Of a DNA stretch of 64,000 bases, positions 49,376 to 60,047 are shown piece after piece. Origin of the DNA: Anomaloglossus baeobatrachus (taxonomy: Eukaryota; Chordata; Amphibia; Anura; Aromobatidae); NCBI RefSeq assembly GCF_048569485.1, contig NC_134354.1, positions 398,760,680 to 398,824,679 on the forward strand. The letters run 5' to 3'. Both the position numbers and the translations under genes were made by a program. Below the pieces are notes generated by a model. The model was not told the DNA's origin. It was given only the letters and a program-made list of their open reading frames with translations, and did not search any database. Every line of letters begins with the position of its first letter. Position 1 is the stretch's first letter.

Positions 49376-51103
49376 TTGATTATACCGGGCAGTGCATGGG
49401 ATCATTGCAGCCCAGTAGATGACATCACTGATCCCTGCCGGAGATAGTGACAACGCTCTGCTAAAGTCTTGTTAATATTCATAAGCTGACAAACGTCTTA
49501 CTCTGGATGCTGTGCTCATCGCACAGGGCACGGAGGGAGACACCGCACTAGATGAAGACAGTTACTCAGGCCCCTTACACCAGTAAATTCTGTCCCCAAT
49601 GGCGAGTGCCCCCCCCCCCGTTTCTCCAGGGCTCTGACATTTACCCGGGTGTGCCGGGTGGTGAGGCCAGCCCTATCTAAAACTATGGAAAAGTTTTGCT
49701 TGATGCAGAAAGTTATGACTATAGGTGAAGCCGATCAATCAGAGGAAATCACAAACTTAAATGGCATCAGTCACCAGGTTTATGCTCCCCATTTCAAAGC
49801 AACATAACCTAGGGGCAAAGACCCTGATTTCAGCGATGTAAACTTACTGATTGGCTAAGTCTAGTTTTGATAAAATCACTGTTATATGTGCTGCAGATTA
49901 GGTGGCAAAAACCTGGCAAGTTTTAACTTTACAGCAATGTGCTGTAAAAATTGATCATTTGGATGCTAACCATTTCTATAAAAAGATGGAAAACAGATAT
50001 TGGCCCAAATAATGGAGGGAAAGATTAAAAGATTCCCACTGCAAAATGAATTAAGTGTGACAAACTCATTTCATCCTTTTGACATACATCTTCCCACTTC
50101 AGAGGTGGGAATATTATTTCTCTGCAGGCACTGTGTCTGACAAAGAGCCTATAGAATATTCAGGAAAGATAAATAGACATAAGATTGACGTCAAAGAACC
50201 CTTACAAGTGGCATATAAGCGATCATCAAACATGAAGTGTAGGGTACTCTTACGCTATTTACAGAAAATTAATATATTTTTAATTTATGTTTTTCTTCCC
50301 AATGATCATATGAGCATATTCCTGAGCATGAACTGCCTGTATAAACTACCAGAAGGGATGACTTAGTCTTCAAATGAAAAATAGAGATATGCAAGAGCAT
50401 ATGACATAATAGACTAGGTTATTATTTACAGAACAAGAATACCATTTAATTTGCTTGCTACTAATTTAGTATACATCTAGTATTACATTTTAGCATACAG
50501 AATTTCACCCAACTGATTCCAGGAAAATACCCAAACTTTTTTCCTAATTATTGACAATACTGTCTGCTGTAGATGTCAAGAATATGTGATGTGAAATGAA
50601 TATTGATTTGGTTTTAGATTAAAATGAATACAATGCTGTACTGTTTACTAAACATTCGAGTCATATCCAGGCCTGTAATTTAGTATGCTGACGATATCTG
50701 ATATATTTATTAAGAAATTTTGACAGTATTATGGTTGCTCATGAATCTGAATGTAATCCCTAAATGTAAGATATTTATGTTCATCCAAGCTACATATAAC
50801 ACCCAATGGATTTTCCGAATGTAATTCCACAGTGGAATATCAGCTGTGTCCGGTCACTTTGGCCGGTCTTGTGAGCTGCTTATTATTTCTTTGCCCTAAT
50901 CTAGTCAGTAAAGAACAGAAAACCGCATATTGTATTTTTTTCCATGCAGCTCATTGTATTGTGTGCAAAATCAGTCTTGTGCATTATCACTCTGGCTACA
51001 ATGGGTCCATATTCTCGATCTGTGTGGTCCATGGTGCAAACAGAGATATAATATGCTCAACTGAATGAGCCTTTGCTCCTATTTGGATCCACCCATTGGC
51101 TAT

Positions 51104-51187
51104 AGGCCCCCATACACATTAGACTAATATTGACCAAATCCATCAATATTAACAGGTTTGGTCAACATTCAAATGTGTATGGGGGCC
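51104..51187. mobile_element. Tiny palindromic MITE
   Basis: GGCCCCCATACACATT and its reverse complement bound an 84-bp hairpin with TTGACCAAA pairing inside. Confidence 0.6.
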
Positions 51188-51559
51188 CATGATAGATGAC
51201 CGGGGAGATAAGAATCAGGCATGTCCAATTTCTGAGTACAGATCCATCTGTCCTTTAAAGGATCAGCCACTGCCAATGTCTAACAATGGCTCTTCAAAAA
51301 CAACACAGACAAAGTGCTTCTACTTATGGAAAACTTGGGCAAGATAGCTGGAGGCCAAACGTTTGGGTGGAGCATCCTTCCATACATGCAGCTTTCCTGC
51401 ACCTTTTTCGCAATGACACACTATGTGAGCTTCGCAGTGACTATGTACTAGTAATAGTAAAGACTATAAAAAGAGTATTTAAAGCAACTATTTATTTGGA
51501 AATTGAAGTAGATCTGCTGTGTGTGAACCTAACCTATGTCAAAAAGCTCTGTGTGAACC

Positions 51560-52173
51560 TGTGATGGTCTAACACTAGGTGTCACTAAATACACTAGTGG
51601 AGGAGAAGAAGATGTATGAACACTAGATGTCACTAGATAGACTAGTAGACAAGTAGTTAAACAAAGCCAAAGGTCAGGAGCCGGGAATTAGCATCAGTTG
51701 CAAGGGAGAAATAGGAGCCGGGGATCTGGAAGCCAGAAAGACACGTCAGGTACAAAGGGAGAGAGCAGAGCTGAGGTCAAGATAGAAGCCAGGGGTCTGG
51801 AAACCAGGAAGACACATCAGGTACAAAGGGAGAGAGAGGAGCCAAGGTCAGGATACAAGCAGTGAGTTAGGGAGTCAAGTCAGGGTCGGGGAAACAGGCG
51901 GAGGAGGGTACTAGGAATGAGGTAGCGGGACAAGATCAAGACAGTCACTTACGGGAGCCAGCAATAATTGCTGCAACACAAGAACTATCACTGGCAGCGT
52001 TCCGGGTCAAGTAGCACCAAAATAAAGCAGAGCAATCACCCAGAACGAGGCTCCAACAAACAGGCCCCTCCCACAGTGCCCAAAACTGGGAACAACCAGT
52101 CCATTGGAGAATAATACAAAACCAACCATCAGCTCTGCAGGAGAGCAGAGCACCACCAATCAAAATCATGACA
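51560..52173 (-). repeat. Solo LTR E
   Basis: 614 bp, TG...CA ends, flanked by a perfect 5-bp duplication GAACC (51555-51559 and 52174-52178). On the minus strand it starts TGTCATGATTTTGATTGG. Related to solo LTR D. No internal region, so it most likely arose by LTR-LTR recombination. Confidence 0.8.
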
Positions 52174-52290
52174 GAACCAAGCCTAACAGCAAAATGAATG
52201 AGATTTCCAAATCTTACTAACAAAATGCATTTTTTATTGTGTTTTTTTATTTATGGAGGTGTTTTTTTTTAAGTAGAATGTTAATTTTTA

Positions 52291-52400
52291 GGGTGTGTTC
52301 ACACAATGCAGTTGTGACTTTTTTTGCGAATTGTTTGATAATATTGAAGTAGTTTTTACTACTTTAGGAGTTTCAGGGATGCTATTAGCGCTGGTGAGAC
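52291..52400. repeat. MITE left end, partner not found
   Basis: TTA followed by GGGTGTGTTCACACAATGCA, a typical TWA-target MITE terminus. No convincing right end nearby. Confidence 0.3.
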
Positions 52401-53059
52401 TAAAGGAAGTGTGTAAATTCAAACTCTGAAATGTTCAATTCCCAAAGGATGGATTCTTTAATATAGAATACATACAAATGATGCATAAATGTTGGTGTTT
52501 CCAAAATAGTAACAAATAGAATATATAGCTGCATAGTAAATACAGACAAACCCAGAATCCACCCAGCTTAGCCAAGCCCTTTAGCTTCAAAAGTGGAATG
52601 CCACTCCACATAAACTTTTTGACAGGCCTGAAGATATTAACTCCTACTTTACTTTAACATTGTGTACAGCACAGCAGACAGTGGCAAAGTCAGCTCAACT
52701 GCAGCGTTCTGCATAGGTAACCATAGCGAACAGGTTAACAAAAATAATTTATTTTATTTTTAAACAAAAAAAAGTGAAGGATAATCAATTCAGGTGAAAG
52801 CAAAATCTTGGCCAATTTCCATTTTTATGATTTAACTGAAAATTAGAGACAGAACCATCAAAATAGGTGAAAAAATGTAGGACAAAAGTCATATAATGGC
52901 CCCATATCTTGCTAGTTCTCATGTGCTTATTATAAAAAGTTATCTGAAATTACAGGTGCTCTTTAAAATGCCAAAATGCCATTTAGGCTCATAAGACTCC
53001 CTGTTGCAATATTTCTATGGAGCTGAAGAGTAAAATTCATTTTAAAGCTTTATCCGGGA

Positions 53060-53063
<4 letters not shown>

Positions 53064-53112
<49 letters not shown>

Positions 53113-53125
53113 GACCCATTCTTAA

Positions 53126-53160
<35 letters not shown>
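53064..53160. repeat. TA microsatellite pair
   Basis: Two (TA)n runs flank the short unique ATGACCCATTCTTAAG. Confidence 0.85.
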
Positions 53161-53166
<6 letters not shown>

Positions 53167-53768
53167 AGCTTGCTGGAGAGCTGACGACTGATACCCCACA
53201 GATAGGCTTTCTGCAGCTCCAATGGTGACTGGATGTACATAGTGTGCAGGGCTGGAACAGCAAAGATCCACTCATTGCGTTATGGCTATTCTCGAGTGCT
53301 GCAGCTTAGCTCCATTTCACATGAATATTGTTTACATGATGCCATGTGTTTGAATGTGACCCCATTGGCAATCATTGTATCACAATATGGAATAACGATC
53401 TTCATGTCATAAAAGTTATTGCTAGGCTTAATCTTATTTCAGGGATTAGGAATATAAGTGTTTATAGATCACACATGGGTGCACTTCCAGCTTTCTTTAA
53501 TTGTATACGAAAAAAAATGAATAAATCCACCATTTTAATGGGGTTGATCACTACTTGACAATCCCTTCTCATTCCCCATGTTTGCCCCATTAAAATAAAA
53601 AAGCTTATACTCACCTCCCGTACCAGCGCCGTTCCAGTGGTGTCAATACTCAGTCTCTCGGGGGTCACGTGAGGTTTTTACGTCACACGAGCCCCATACC
53701 CAATTACCGCAGGCTCCTCTCTCCCCACCTTCAGATGTATAATAATCAGGAGGAAGTGATAGGTATGT

Positions 53769-54544
53769 TGTCACGGCCAGGTGTACGGGCAGGCCCAGGA
53801 GGTGGATCCACTGGACCGAACTCCTAGATGGTAGGAAAGAGTCCGGCAGCTGGAACACTAGAAACAGCAGAACAGTCCTTGCACACGGGAATAGCGGAGA
53901 AGTCCCTGGGACCACGGAGTTATGGGTGGTGGTCCGGGTGACGCAGCTCAGGTTCGGAAGCCGAGATGATGTCAGGCGGGGTCCGGAACCTTGGGAGCAA
54001 GATGACGGGTCACCGCAGGGATCCGAGATGGTGCGGACTGTCAGGATGGCAGAAGGACAGCGTTCGGGGTTCAGGATGCGGCAGACTGGATGGCGAGGCA
54101 AGCACGGCTCTACAAAGAGAGATAGGTGAGTACATGCACTGAAACACCAGGAGACCTGACTCCTAGCTTAGGGAACACGAAGATCAGGCCCCGCCCCCTT
54201 GGACAATACACCCCTTTATACCCTGTACCTGATTAGCCTCATTACCTGTTAATGGACGCTGGCCCTTTAAGAAAGGGTCAGTGACCGCGCGCGCCCTAAT
54301 GCGCATGCGCGCAGCCCGGGTGCCAGAAGCCAGGGAAGGAGGCTGAGAAGAGGACGCAGGGGAGCCGGCCAGGGCCTGGGAAGCCGTCGGGCGCCGCGAT
54401 CGGGGACCAGGGGGCCTGGGAAGGACGGGGACCGGAGGCTGGAGAGCGGGGAGCGTGGCAGGTGAGCCGGGGAGCGGGGCTGAGGACCCGGGGAGCGGAG
54501 CAGAGGACCCGGGGAGGGAAGCCAAGGACCCGGGGAGCGTGACA
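53769..54544 (-). repeat. Copy C 3' LTR
   Basis: 776 bp, TGTCACG...CGTGACA; almost identical to the LTRs of copy B. TATGT duplication abuts it on the left. Confidence 0.9.
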
Positions 54545-56796
54545 GTACCCCCCCCCCCACTCCCCCCTCCCCGCAACCGGGACATGAAGGCACGGATCAG
54601 AGGAGTGCCCACGTTCTCCCTGGGCTCCCAGGACCTATCCTCAGGACCATACCCCTCCCAGTCCACCAGGAAGAACTGACGACCTCGAACGGTCTTCATG
54701 GCCACGATATCCCTTACCGCATAGATGTCGTCATCGGCAATAGGTGGAGGAGCCGGACTGGCAGCAGCGGAGAAGGGACCAAGGACGACCGGCTTGAGCA
54801 GGGAGACGTGGAAAGAGTTGGGAATCCTCATCGTGGCCGGGAGCTGTAGCTTGTAGGAGACCTCATTGATCTTGCTGAGGACCTTAAACGGCCCGATGTA
54901 GCGAGGACCCAGCTTGTAGGAAGGTATCTTCAATCGGATGTACTGGGAAGCAAGCCAGACCAGGTCACCAGGAGAGAAACACGGAGGGTCCAGACGCCTC
55001 TTGTCAGCGTGTTTCTTCATCCGCTGGGAAGCGCGTCCAAGGGACGCCTTGACAGAGTCCCAAATGGTAGCGAAGTCACGGGCTACAGTATCAGCCGCAG
55101 GGACATCCGAAGAAGGGGATATAGGCAATGGAACGGAGGGCTGAAGTCCGTAAACGACATGGAAGGGAGATTTGGAGGACGACTCACTGATATGGTGGTT
55201 ATGTGAGAATTCAGCCCAAGGCAGAAGCGTGGACCAGTCGTCGTGATGGGCGTTGACATAGTGACGTAAGAAGGATGTCAAGATTTGATTGACCCTCTCC
55301 ACTTGGCCATTAGACTGAGGATGGTAAGCAGAAGAAAAGTCCAGAGTCACTCCCAGATGCTTGCAGAGCGCCCTCCAGAAGCGGGAGGTGAACTGAGTTC
55401 CTCTGTCGGACACGATGTGGGATGGAAAGCCATGCAAGCGGAAGATGTGATGTATATAGGCTTCCGCGAGTTCCTGAGCAGAGGGCAGTCCGGCCATAGG
55501 GACGAAGTGAGCCATTTTGGAGAACCGGTCCACCACGACCCATATGACTGTGTGTCCGGAGGATAATGGCAAGTCCGTAATAAAATCCATCGCTATGTGT
55601 TGCCACGGAACTGAGGGTATAGGCAGAGGCAGAAGACGGCCATAGGGCAGGTGTTTGGGCGTCTTGTTCCTGGCACAAGAGGAGCAGGCAGAGACATAAG
55701 CAGCGACGTCCGTGCGAAGGGATGGCCACCAGTAATGGCGTACAATCGCACCCCATGTTCTCTTCTGGCCTGCATGACCGGCTGTTTTGGAGGCATGACC
55801 CCAGTGTAACACTTTTTGCCTGTCAGTCTCAGAGACATAGGTCTTCCCGGGCGGTATCTGGGCCAGAGTGACAGGGGCCACCGGGATAATCTTGCTAGGA
55901 GGGATGATAGGTTGGGTAGTCTCTCCCTCCTGCTCCATGGGCACGAAAGACCTAGACAAGGCATCAGCGCGTACATTCTTGTCCGCGGGTCTGAAATGGA
56001 GCTGGAAGTCAAACCTGGCAAAGAATAAGGACCACCTGGCTTGCCGTGGGTTCAGTCGTACCGGACGTCTCTCCAGAGACAGCTCTTTGGAGCGCTCCTG
56101 AAAACGAATGTCCACACGAGTTGCTAGGGCAATCAGGGCATCTAGGGTGGAGGGCACGTCACGACCCGCCAACTCATCTTTGATGCGACTCGAAAGTCCT
56201 TCCCAGAAGGCGGCTGTCAGGGCCTCATTATTCCACCCGAGTTCAGAAGCCAAAGTGCGGAAACGGATGGCGTATTGGCCCACCGTCAGTGTTCCTTGAC
56301 GTAGGCGGAGAAGTGATGAAGCAGACGCAGAGGCGCGTCCCTGCTCGTCAAAGGTACTGCGAAAGGCCTGCAGGAACTCTTGAAGATCCTTGGTCATGGG
56401 GTCCTCCTTCTCCCACAAGGGGTTCATCCACGCCAGTGCCTCGCCCTCCAGGTGAGACATTATAAAGGCGACCTTGGCTTGGTCGGAGGCGAACAGATGT
56501 GGCAGCTGCGTGAAATGAAGGGAACATTGGTTTATGAAGCCCCTGCAGGTCTTGGGATCTCCAGCATAACGAGGTGGTAACGCCAAACGGAGTCGGGAGG
56601 CATCCGACGCGGCTGCCACTGGTGCGGGAGCCGTGGATTGCCTAGTGGGGGACCTGGTTGCCGCAGGCGTCATTGATGCTTGTAACGTGTACAGGCGGGT
56701 GTCCACGGAGGTCATAAATTGCAGCATGCGGGTCTGGACTTCACGCTGGCGTTGGAGTTCCTCTTGCAGGGCCAATAGTGCTGCAGCGGGATCCAT
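54184..56796 (-). CDS. Copy C coding region: Gag plus integrase-chromodomain
   Basis: A single 870-residue open frame as it stands. The N-terminal part is Gag-like (coiled coil and capsid-like region, SLHFTQLPHLF). The C-terminal part carries the integrase zinc finger (HWGHASK, CSSCARNK), the catalytic core (MDFITDLP, SDRGTQF, NGQVER), the GPY/F-like module and the chromodomain, then reads into LTR sequence. The Gag zinc knuckle and the reverse transcriptase are not recognised. It belongs to a broken element copy. Confidence 0.8.
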   Translation of the reverse strand: MDPAAALLALQEELQRQREVQTRMLQFMTSVDTRLYTLQASMTPAATRSPTRQSTAPAPVAAASDASRLRLALPPRYAGDPKTCRGFINQCSLHFTQLPHLFASDQAKVAFIMSHLEGEALAWMNPLWEKEDPMTKDLQEFLQAFRSTFDEQGRASASASSLLRLRQGTLTVGQYAIRFRTLASELGWNNEALTAAFWEGLSSRIKDELAGRDVPSTLDALIALATRVDIRFQERSKELSLERRPVRLNPRQARWSLFFARFDFQLHFRPADKNVRADALSRSFVPMEQEGETTQPIIPPSKIIPVAPVTLAQIPPGKTYVSETDRQKVLHWGHASKTAGHAGQKRTWGAIVRHYWWPSLRTDVAAYVSACSSCARNKTPKHLPYGRLLPLPIPSVPWQHIAMDFITDLPLSSGHTVIWVVVDRFSKMAHFVPMAGLPSAQELAEAYIHHIFRLHGFPSHIVSDRGTQFTSRFWRALCKHLGVTLDFSSAYHPQSNGQVERVNQILTSFLRHYVNAHHDDWSTLLPWAEFSHNHHISESSSKSPFHVVYGLQPSVPLPISPSSDVPAADTVARDFATIWDSVKASLGRASQRMKKHADKRRLDPPCFSPGDLVWLASQYIRLKIPSYKLGPRYIGPFKVLSKINEVSYKLQLPATMRIPNSFHVSLLKPVVLGPFSAAASPAPPPIADDDIYAVRDIVAMKTVRGRQFFLVDWEGYGPEDRSWEPRENVGTPLIRAFMSRLRGGGSGGGGTVTLPGSLASLPGSSAPLPGSSAPLPGSPATLPALQPPVPVLPRPPGPRSRRPTASQALAGSPASSSQPPSLASGTRAARMRIRARAVTDPFLKGQRPLTGNEANQVQGIKGCIVQGGGA

Positions 56797-56807
56797 GGCC
56801 TGATCTT
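56797..56807 (-). promoter_or_regulatory. Copy C self-primer binding site
   Basis: AAGATCAGGCC on the minus strand, two bases inside the 5' LTR and pairing exactly with GGCCTGATCTT in that LTR (plus positions 57221-57231). Same as copy B. Confidence 0.75.
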
Positions 56808-56809
56808 AC

Positions 56810-57587
56810 TGTCACGGCCAGGTGTACGGGCAGGCCCAGGAGGTGGATCCACTGGACCGAACTCCTAGATGGTAGGAAAGAGTCCGGCAGCTGGAACACT
56901 AGAAACAGCAGAACAGTCCTTGCACACGGGAATAGCGGAGAAGTCCCTGGGACCACGGAGTTATGGGTGGTGGTCCGGGTGACGCAGCTCAGGTTCGGAA
57001 GCCGAGATGATGTCAGGTGGGGTCCGGAACCTTGGGAGCAAGATGACGGGTCACCGCAGGGATCCGAGATGGTGCGGACTGTCAGGATGGCAGAAGGACA
57101 GCGTTCGGGGTTCAGGATGCGGCAGACTGGATGGCGAGGCAAGCACGGCTCTACAAAGAGAGATAGGTGAGTACATGCACTGAAACACCAGGAGACCTGA
57201 CTCCTAGCTTAGGGAACACGAAGATCAGGCCCCGCCCCCTTGGACAATACACCCCTTTATACCCTGTACCTGATTAGCCTCATTACCTGTTAATGGACGC
57301 TGGCCCTTTAAGAAAGGGTCAGTGACCGCGCGCGCGCCCTAATGCGCATGCGCGCAGCCCGGGTGCCAGAAGCCAGGGAAGGAGGCTGAGAAGAGGACGC
57401 AGGGGAGCCGGCCAGGGCCTGGGAAGCCGTCGGGCGCCGCGATCGGGGACCAGGGGGCCTGGGAAGGACGGGGACCGGAGGCTGGAGAGCGGGGAGCGTG
57501 GCAGGTGAGCCGGGGAGCGGGGCTGAGGACCCGGGGAGCGGAGCAGAGGACCCGGGGAGGGAAGCCAAGGACCCGGGGAGCGTGACA
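56810..57587 (-). repeat. Copy C 5' LTR
   Basis: 778 bp, with TATAAA and the predicted RNA start as in copy B. TATGT duplication abuts its right edge. Confidence 0.9.
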
Positions 57588-57827
57588 TATGTCTGGTCCC
57601 TCACTTCCTCTTGATTAGTTATAAATCTGAGGGCGAGGAAAAAGAAGGCGGAAGTGATAAGGCGCAGGGCTCGTGTGATGTAAAAACCTCATGTGTGCTC
57701 CGTGAGAGCGAGTGCTGCCACTGCAGAAATGGCGCCTACACGGGAAGTGAGTATAAGCTTTTCTATTTTAATGGGATAAATATAGGGAATGCAAAAGGGT
57801 TGTACAAATAGTGGACAACCACTTTAA

Positions 57828-58264
57828 GGGATAGTTGATAGGAGATTCATGCTGCCCTACCCACAGGTAACATGAATCAGAAACTAGCTGCATTATCACA
57901 GTCGTGCATGCTTTACTTTGAAACGTTATGTCATTTCAGTGAAAACATATTTTGCAAAAACCAGCAGGGGACAATGTGTGTCAGATTACTACAGTAGTAA
58001 AAGGCTGGTCCCCAGTGGCATCTCCCTGCCGTGCTCCACCAAAAGGATAGGTCTCTCCTTATTACCAGATATAAGTAGCGACCTTTCTATCTAGGAGAGT
58101 AGGACAGGGAGAAACCGCCCGGGGACCTTCCTCGTATCAGTCAGCCGTAGCGCCTGGCAAGCTTTTCAAAGTATGTTTTCTCTGAATCAGCCATAGTGTT
58201 TTAGCATCAAAGATACACGGCTGCAATAATGCAGCCAATGTCTGATCTCCTATCCTATTTCTCT
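57828..58264. mobile_element. TTAA-target MITE abutting the previous one
   Basis: Uses the TTAA at 57824-57827 as its left target and has TTAA at 58265-58268 on the right. Ends GGGATAGTTGATAGGAGATT and rc AGAGAAATAGGATAGGAGAT. It stops about 170 bp before a runx3 exon. Confidence 0.55.
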
Positions 58265-58437
58265 TTAATACAGCTGCATATTTGCCTTTTCAGGAAACTG
58301 GAAACAACAGCAGATATGGGGTTGCCACCCAGGGTTGACAGACACTGGTAATATAACAAAAGAAAATAAAACGGGGGCTTTTATATATTGGTGACTTTGT
58401 GGTAAATGCTTTCACTAATCATATCTGAATGTTGCAG

Positions 58438-58605
58438 GGCATCGGCAAAAGCATGAAGAGCAGGCAAGCAAGCATTTCTCAGAGCGTTACAGTGATTTGG
58501 AGCTTATACGGAGACAGGGGATAAGGGTTCAACCCAACCCTAACCAAAGACCCTCACTGACTAACCCAAACCCATTTAGCAACCAGGCTCAAGCACAAAT
58601 ACAAG
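58438..58605 (+). CDS. runx3: runx3 post-Runt exon (residues 174-229)
   Basis: 168 nt, acceptor TTGCAG, donor GTAAGA, entering with two bases of the arginine codon and leaving one base, the phases of the matching RUNX exon. Reads HRQKHEEQASKHFSERYSDL then ELIRRQGIRVQPNPNQRPSL and ends AQAQIQ. The first residues complete the RRHRQK nuclear localisation motif that follows the Runt domain. Human RUNX3 has HRQKLEDQTKPFPDRFGDLE at the start and a PIQ end before its next exon, so the exon is clearly homologous but its linker has diverged. The transactivation domain and the C-terminal VWRPY corepressor motif must lie downstream of the window. Confidence 0.93.
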
Positions 58606-58968
58606 GTAAGATGACAAGTTATTATTGCATTGCATATTTACCTTTCATTACTTAGTGAGAAATGTAAGAGAAATAATATACATTCTTTAGAAAAGATTAT
58701 CCAGAGTTCTGCTATTATACTATAAGACATTATTGTATATAGTGTCCAAATGTAAAAACATTTTGCCACCAAAAAACTGTACAGTAAAACACTGCAATGA
58801 CCATTTCTCTAATTGTAGAAATTCGTAGCAAATTGACATATAATACTATATTATTATTATTTTTTTTATTATTATTATTATTATAACAGACTTGTTCTTA
58901 AGTGGAAATAATATGGTTAAAATAGAATTTTAGGTGTGGAGATACCAAATTTATTATGGCGGCTCTTA

Positions 58969-59425
58969 AGCTGGGTTTACACACTGCAACATCGCAAAGG
59001 ACATCGCTGTAACGTCACCGGTTTTGTGACGCAATAGCGATGTCGTTTGCGATGTTGCAGTGTGTGAAACACATCAGCGACCTGGCCCCTGCTGTGAAGT
59101 TGCTGATCGCTACAAATCGTTCAGGACCATTCCTAGGTCCTTTGTTTCCCGCTGTGCAGCATGCATCGCTACAAAGTTTCAGTGTGTGAAAGACTTTGCA
59201 GCAACTTTGTTAGCAACTTCCCTTTCAAAAAGCTGCTTATCAACGTCCCCAACAACCAGCTAGGTCGCTCTGCAGGTCCGGATCGCTGTTGCGTTGTTGG
59301 CCAGGTTTGCCTGTTTGACAGCTCACCAGCGACTCACCAGAGACTTAGGGAGGTCGCTGTTACGTCACAAAACTGGTGACGTTACAGCGATGTCCTTTGC
59401 GATGTTGCAGTGTGTAAACCCAGCT
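58969..59425. mobile_element. PIF/Harbinger-like MITE 12, near-perfect ends
   Basis: 457 bp, TTA at 58966-58968 and 59426-59428. Terminal inverted repeats of about 62 bp starting AGCTGGGTTTACACACTGCA with one mismatch seen. Their near identity marks it as the youngest MITE in the window. Confidence 0.85.
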
Positions 59426-60047
59426 TTACTGGAAACATTAACAGACTACAGAAGACAATACTGTGTCTAAAGTTCTTTCTATGGAGAGATAAGTAGGCCA
59501 CTTTGTTGTTCTTATGGCTTTAGATCACAGATAGGACAGGGATCTAGAGTAGGCAGTGGTAGGCCATCGCTTAGGGCATTACATAATATAACCCAGATAG
59601 GGGCTGCAATTTTGTTTTTGCACATTATTATGTTGTGGTGTTGCACACCCACTGATGCAATCCCTGCTTATTTATCTGACCAGCACTCAAGTGACAAGTA
59701 ATGCCATCTTGTTCCTTGAATGTGGGACAGATGCACAGAGATCACTGACATGGTGCCACTGATCAGCCTGGGCTTTTTATTCAGCATTGCTGCACAATGA
59801 TGGTCCTGATGCAGGTAGTTCAGTGAGCACCATCAGTGACTATTGCAGTAAGCACAACAGACTGGAACAGCGCTGGACCTGTGACGCATGAGAAGAACTA
59901 GTGACCCATGAGCACTCTATGCACTTTGAAATTAGTGAAGTGCCGATACACCTCTTACCAGATCAAAAGTTTTGCGGCTCACATGACTAGCTATGGGATA
60001 GGCTTAGATATAGTTTTAATGTTGTCCTCTCGGTTAGGGGCATGTAA

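Larger units (their letters stand above)
53769..57587 (-). mobile_element. Ty3/gypsy chromovirus (Tf1/sushi group), copy C, shortened
   Basis: 3819 bp on the minus strand, flanked by TATGT (53764-53768 and 57588-57592). 3' LTR 53769-54544 (776 bp), coding region, primer-binding site 56797-56807, 5' LTR 56810-57587 (778 bp). The LTRs differ by one base and one 2-bp length change by my count, so it is nearly as young as copy B. Recognised parts are gag, integrase and chromodomain; protease and reverse transcriptase are not seen, so it is broken by about one large loss and could not move by itself. Antisense to runx3. Confidence 0.93.
53539..57823. mobile_element. TTAA-target MITE, split by gypsy copy C
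   Basis: TTAA at 53535-53538 and 57824-57827. Left TGGGGTTGATCACTACTTGACA, right rc AGTGGTTGTCCACTATTTGTACA. Its own sequence is 230 bp left and 231 bp right of copy C, so copy C sits at the centre of this palindromic element. Confidence 0.65.

Noticed and set aside
49043-49447. Cysteine-rich frames on both strands
   Set aside because: Product of the GC-rich tandem repeat; overlapping frames on both strands look alike.
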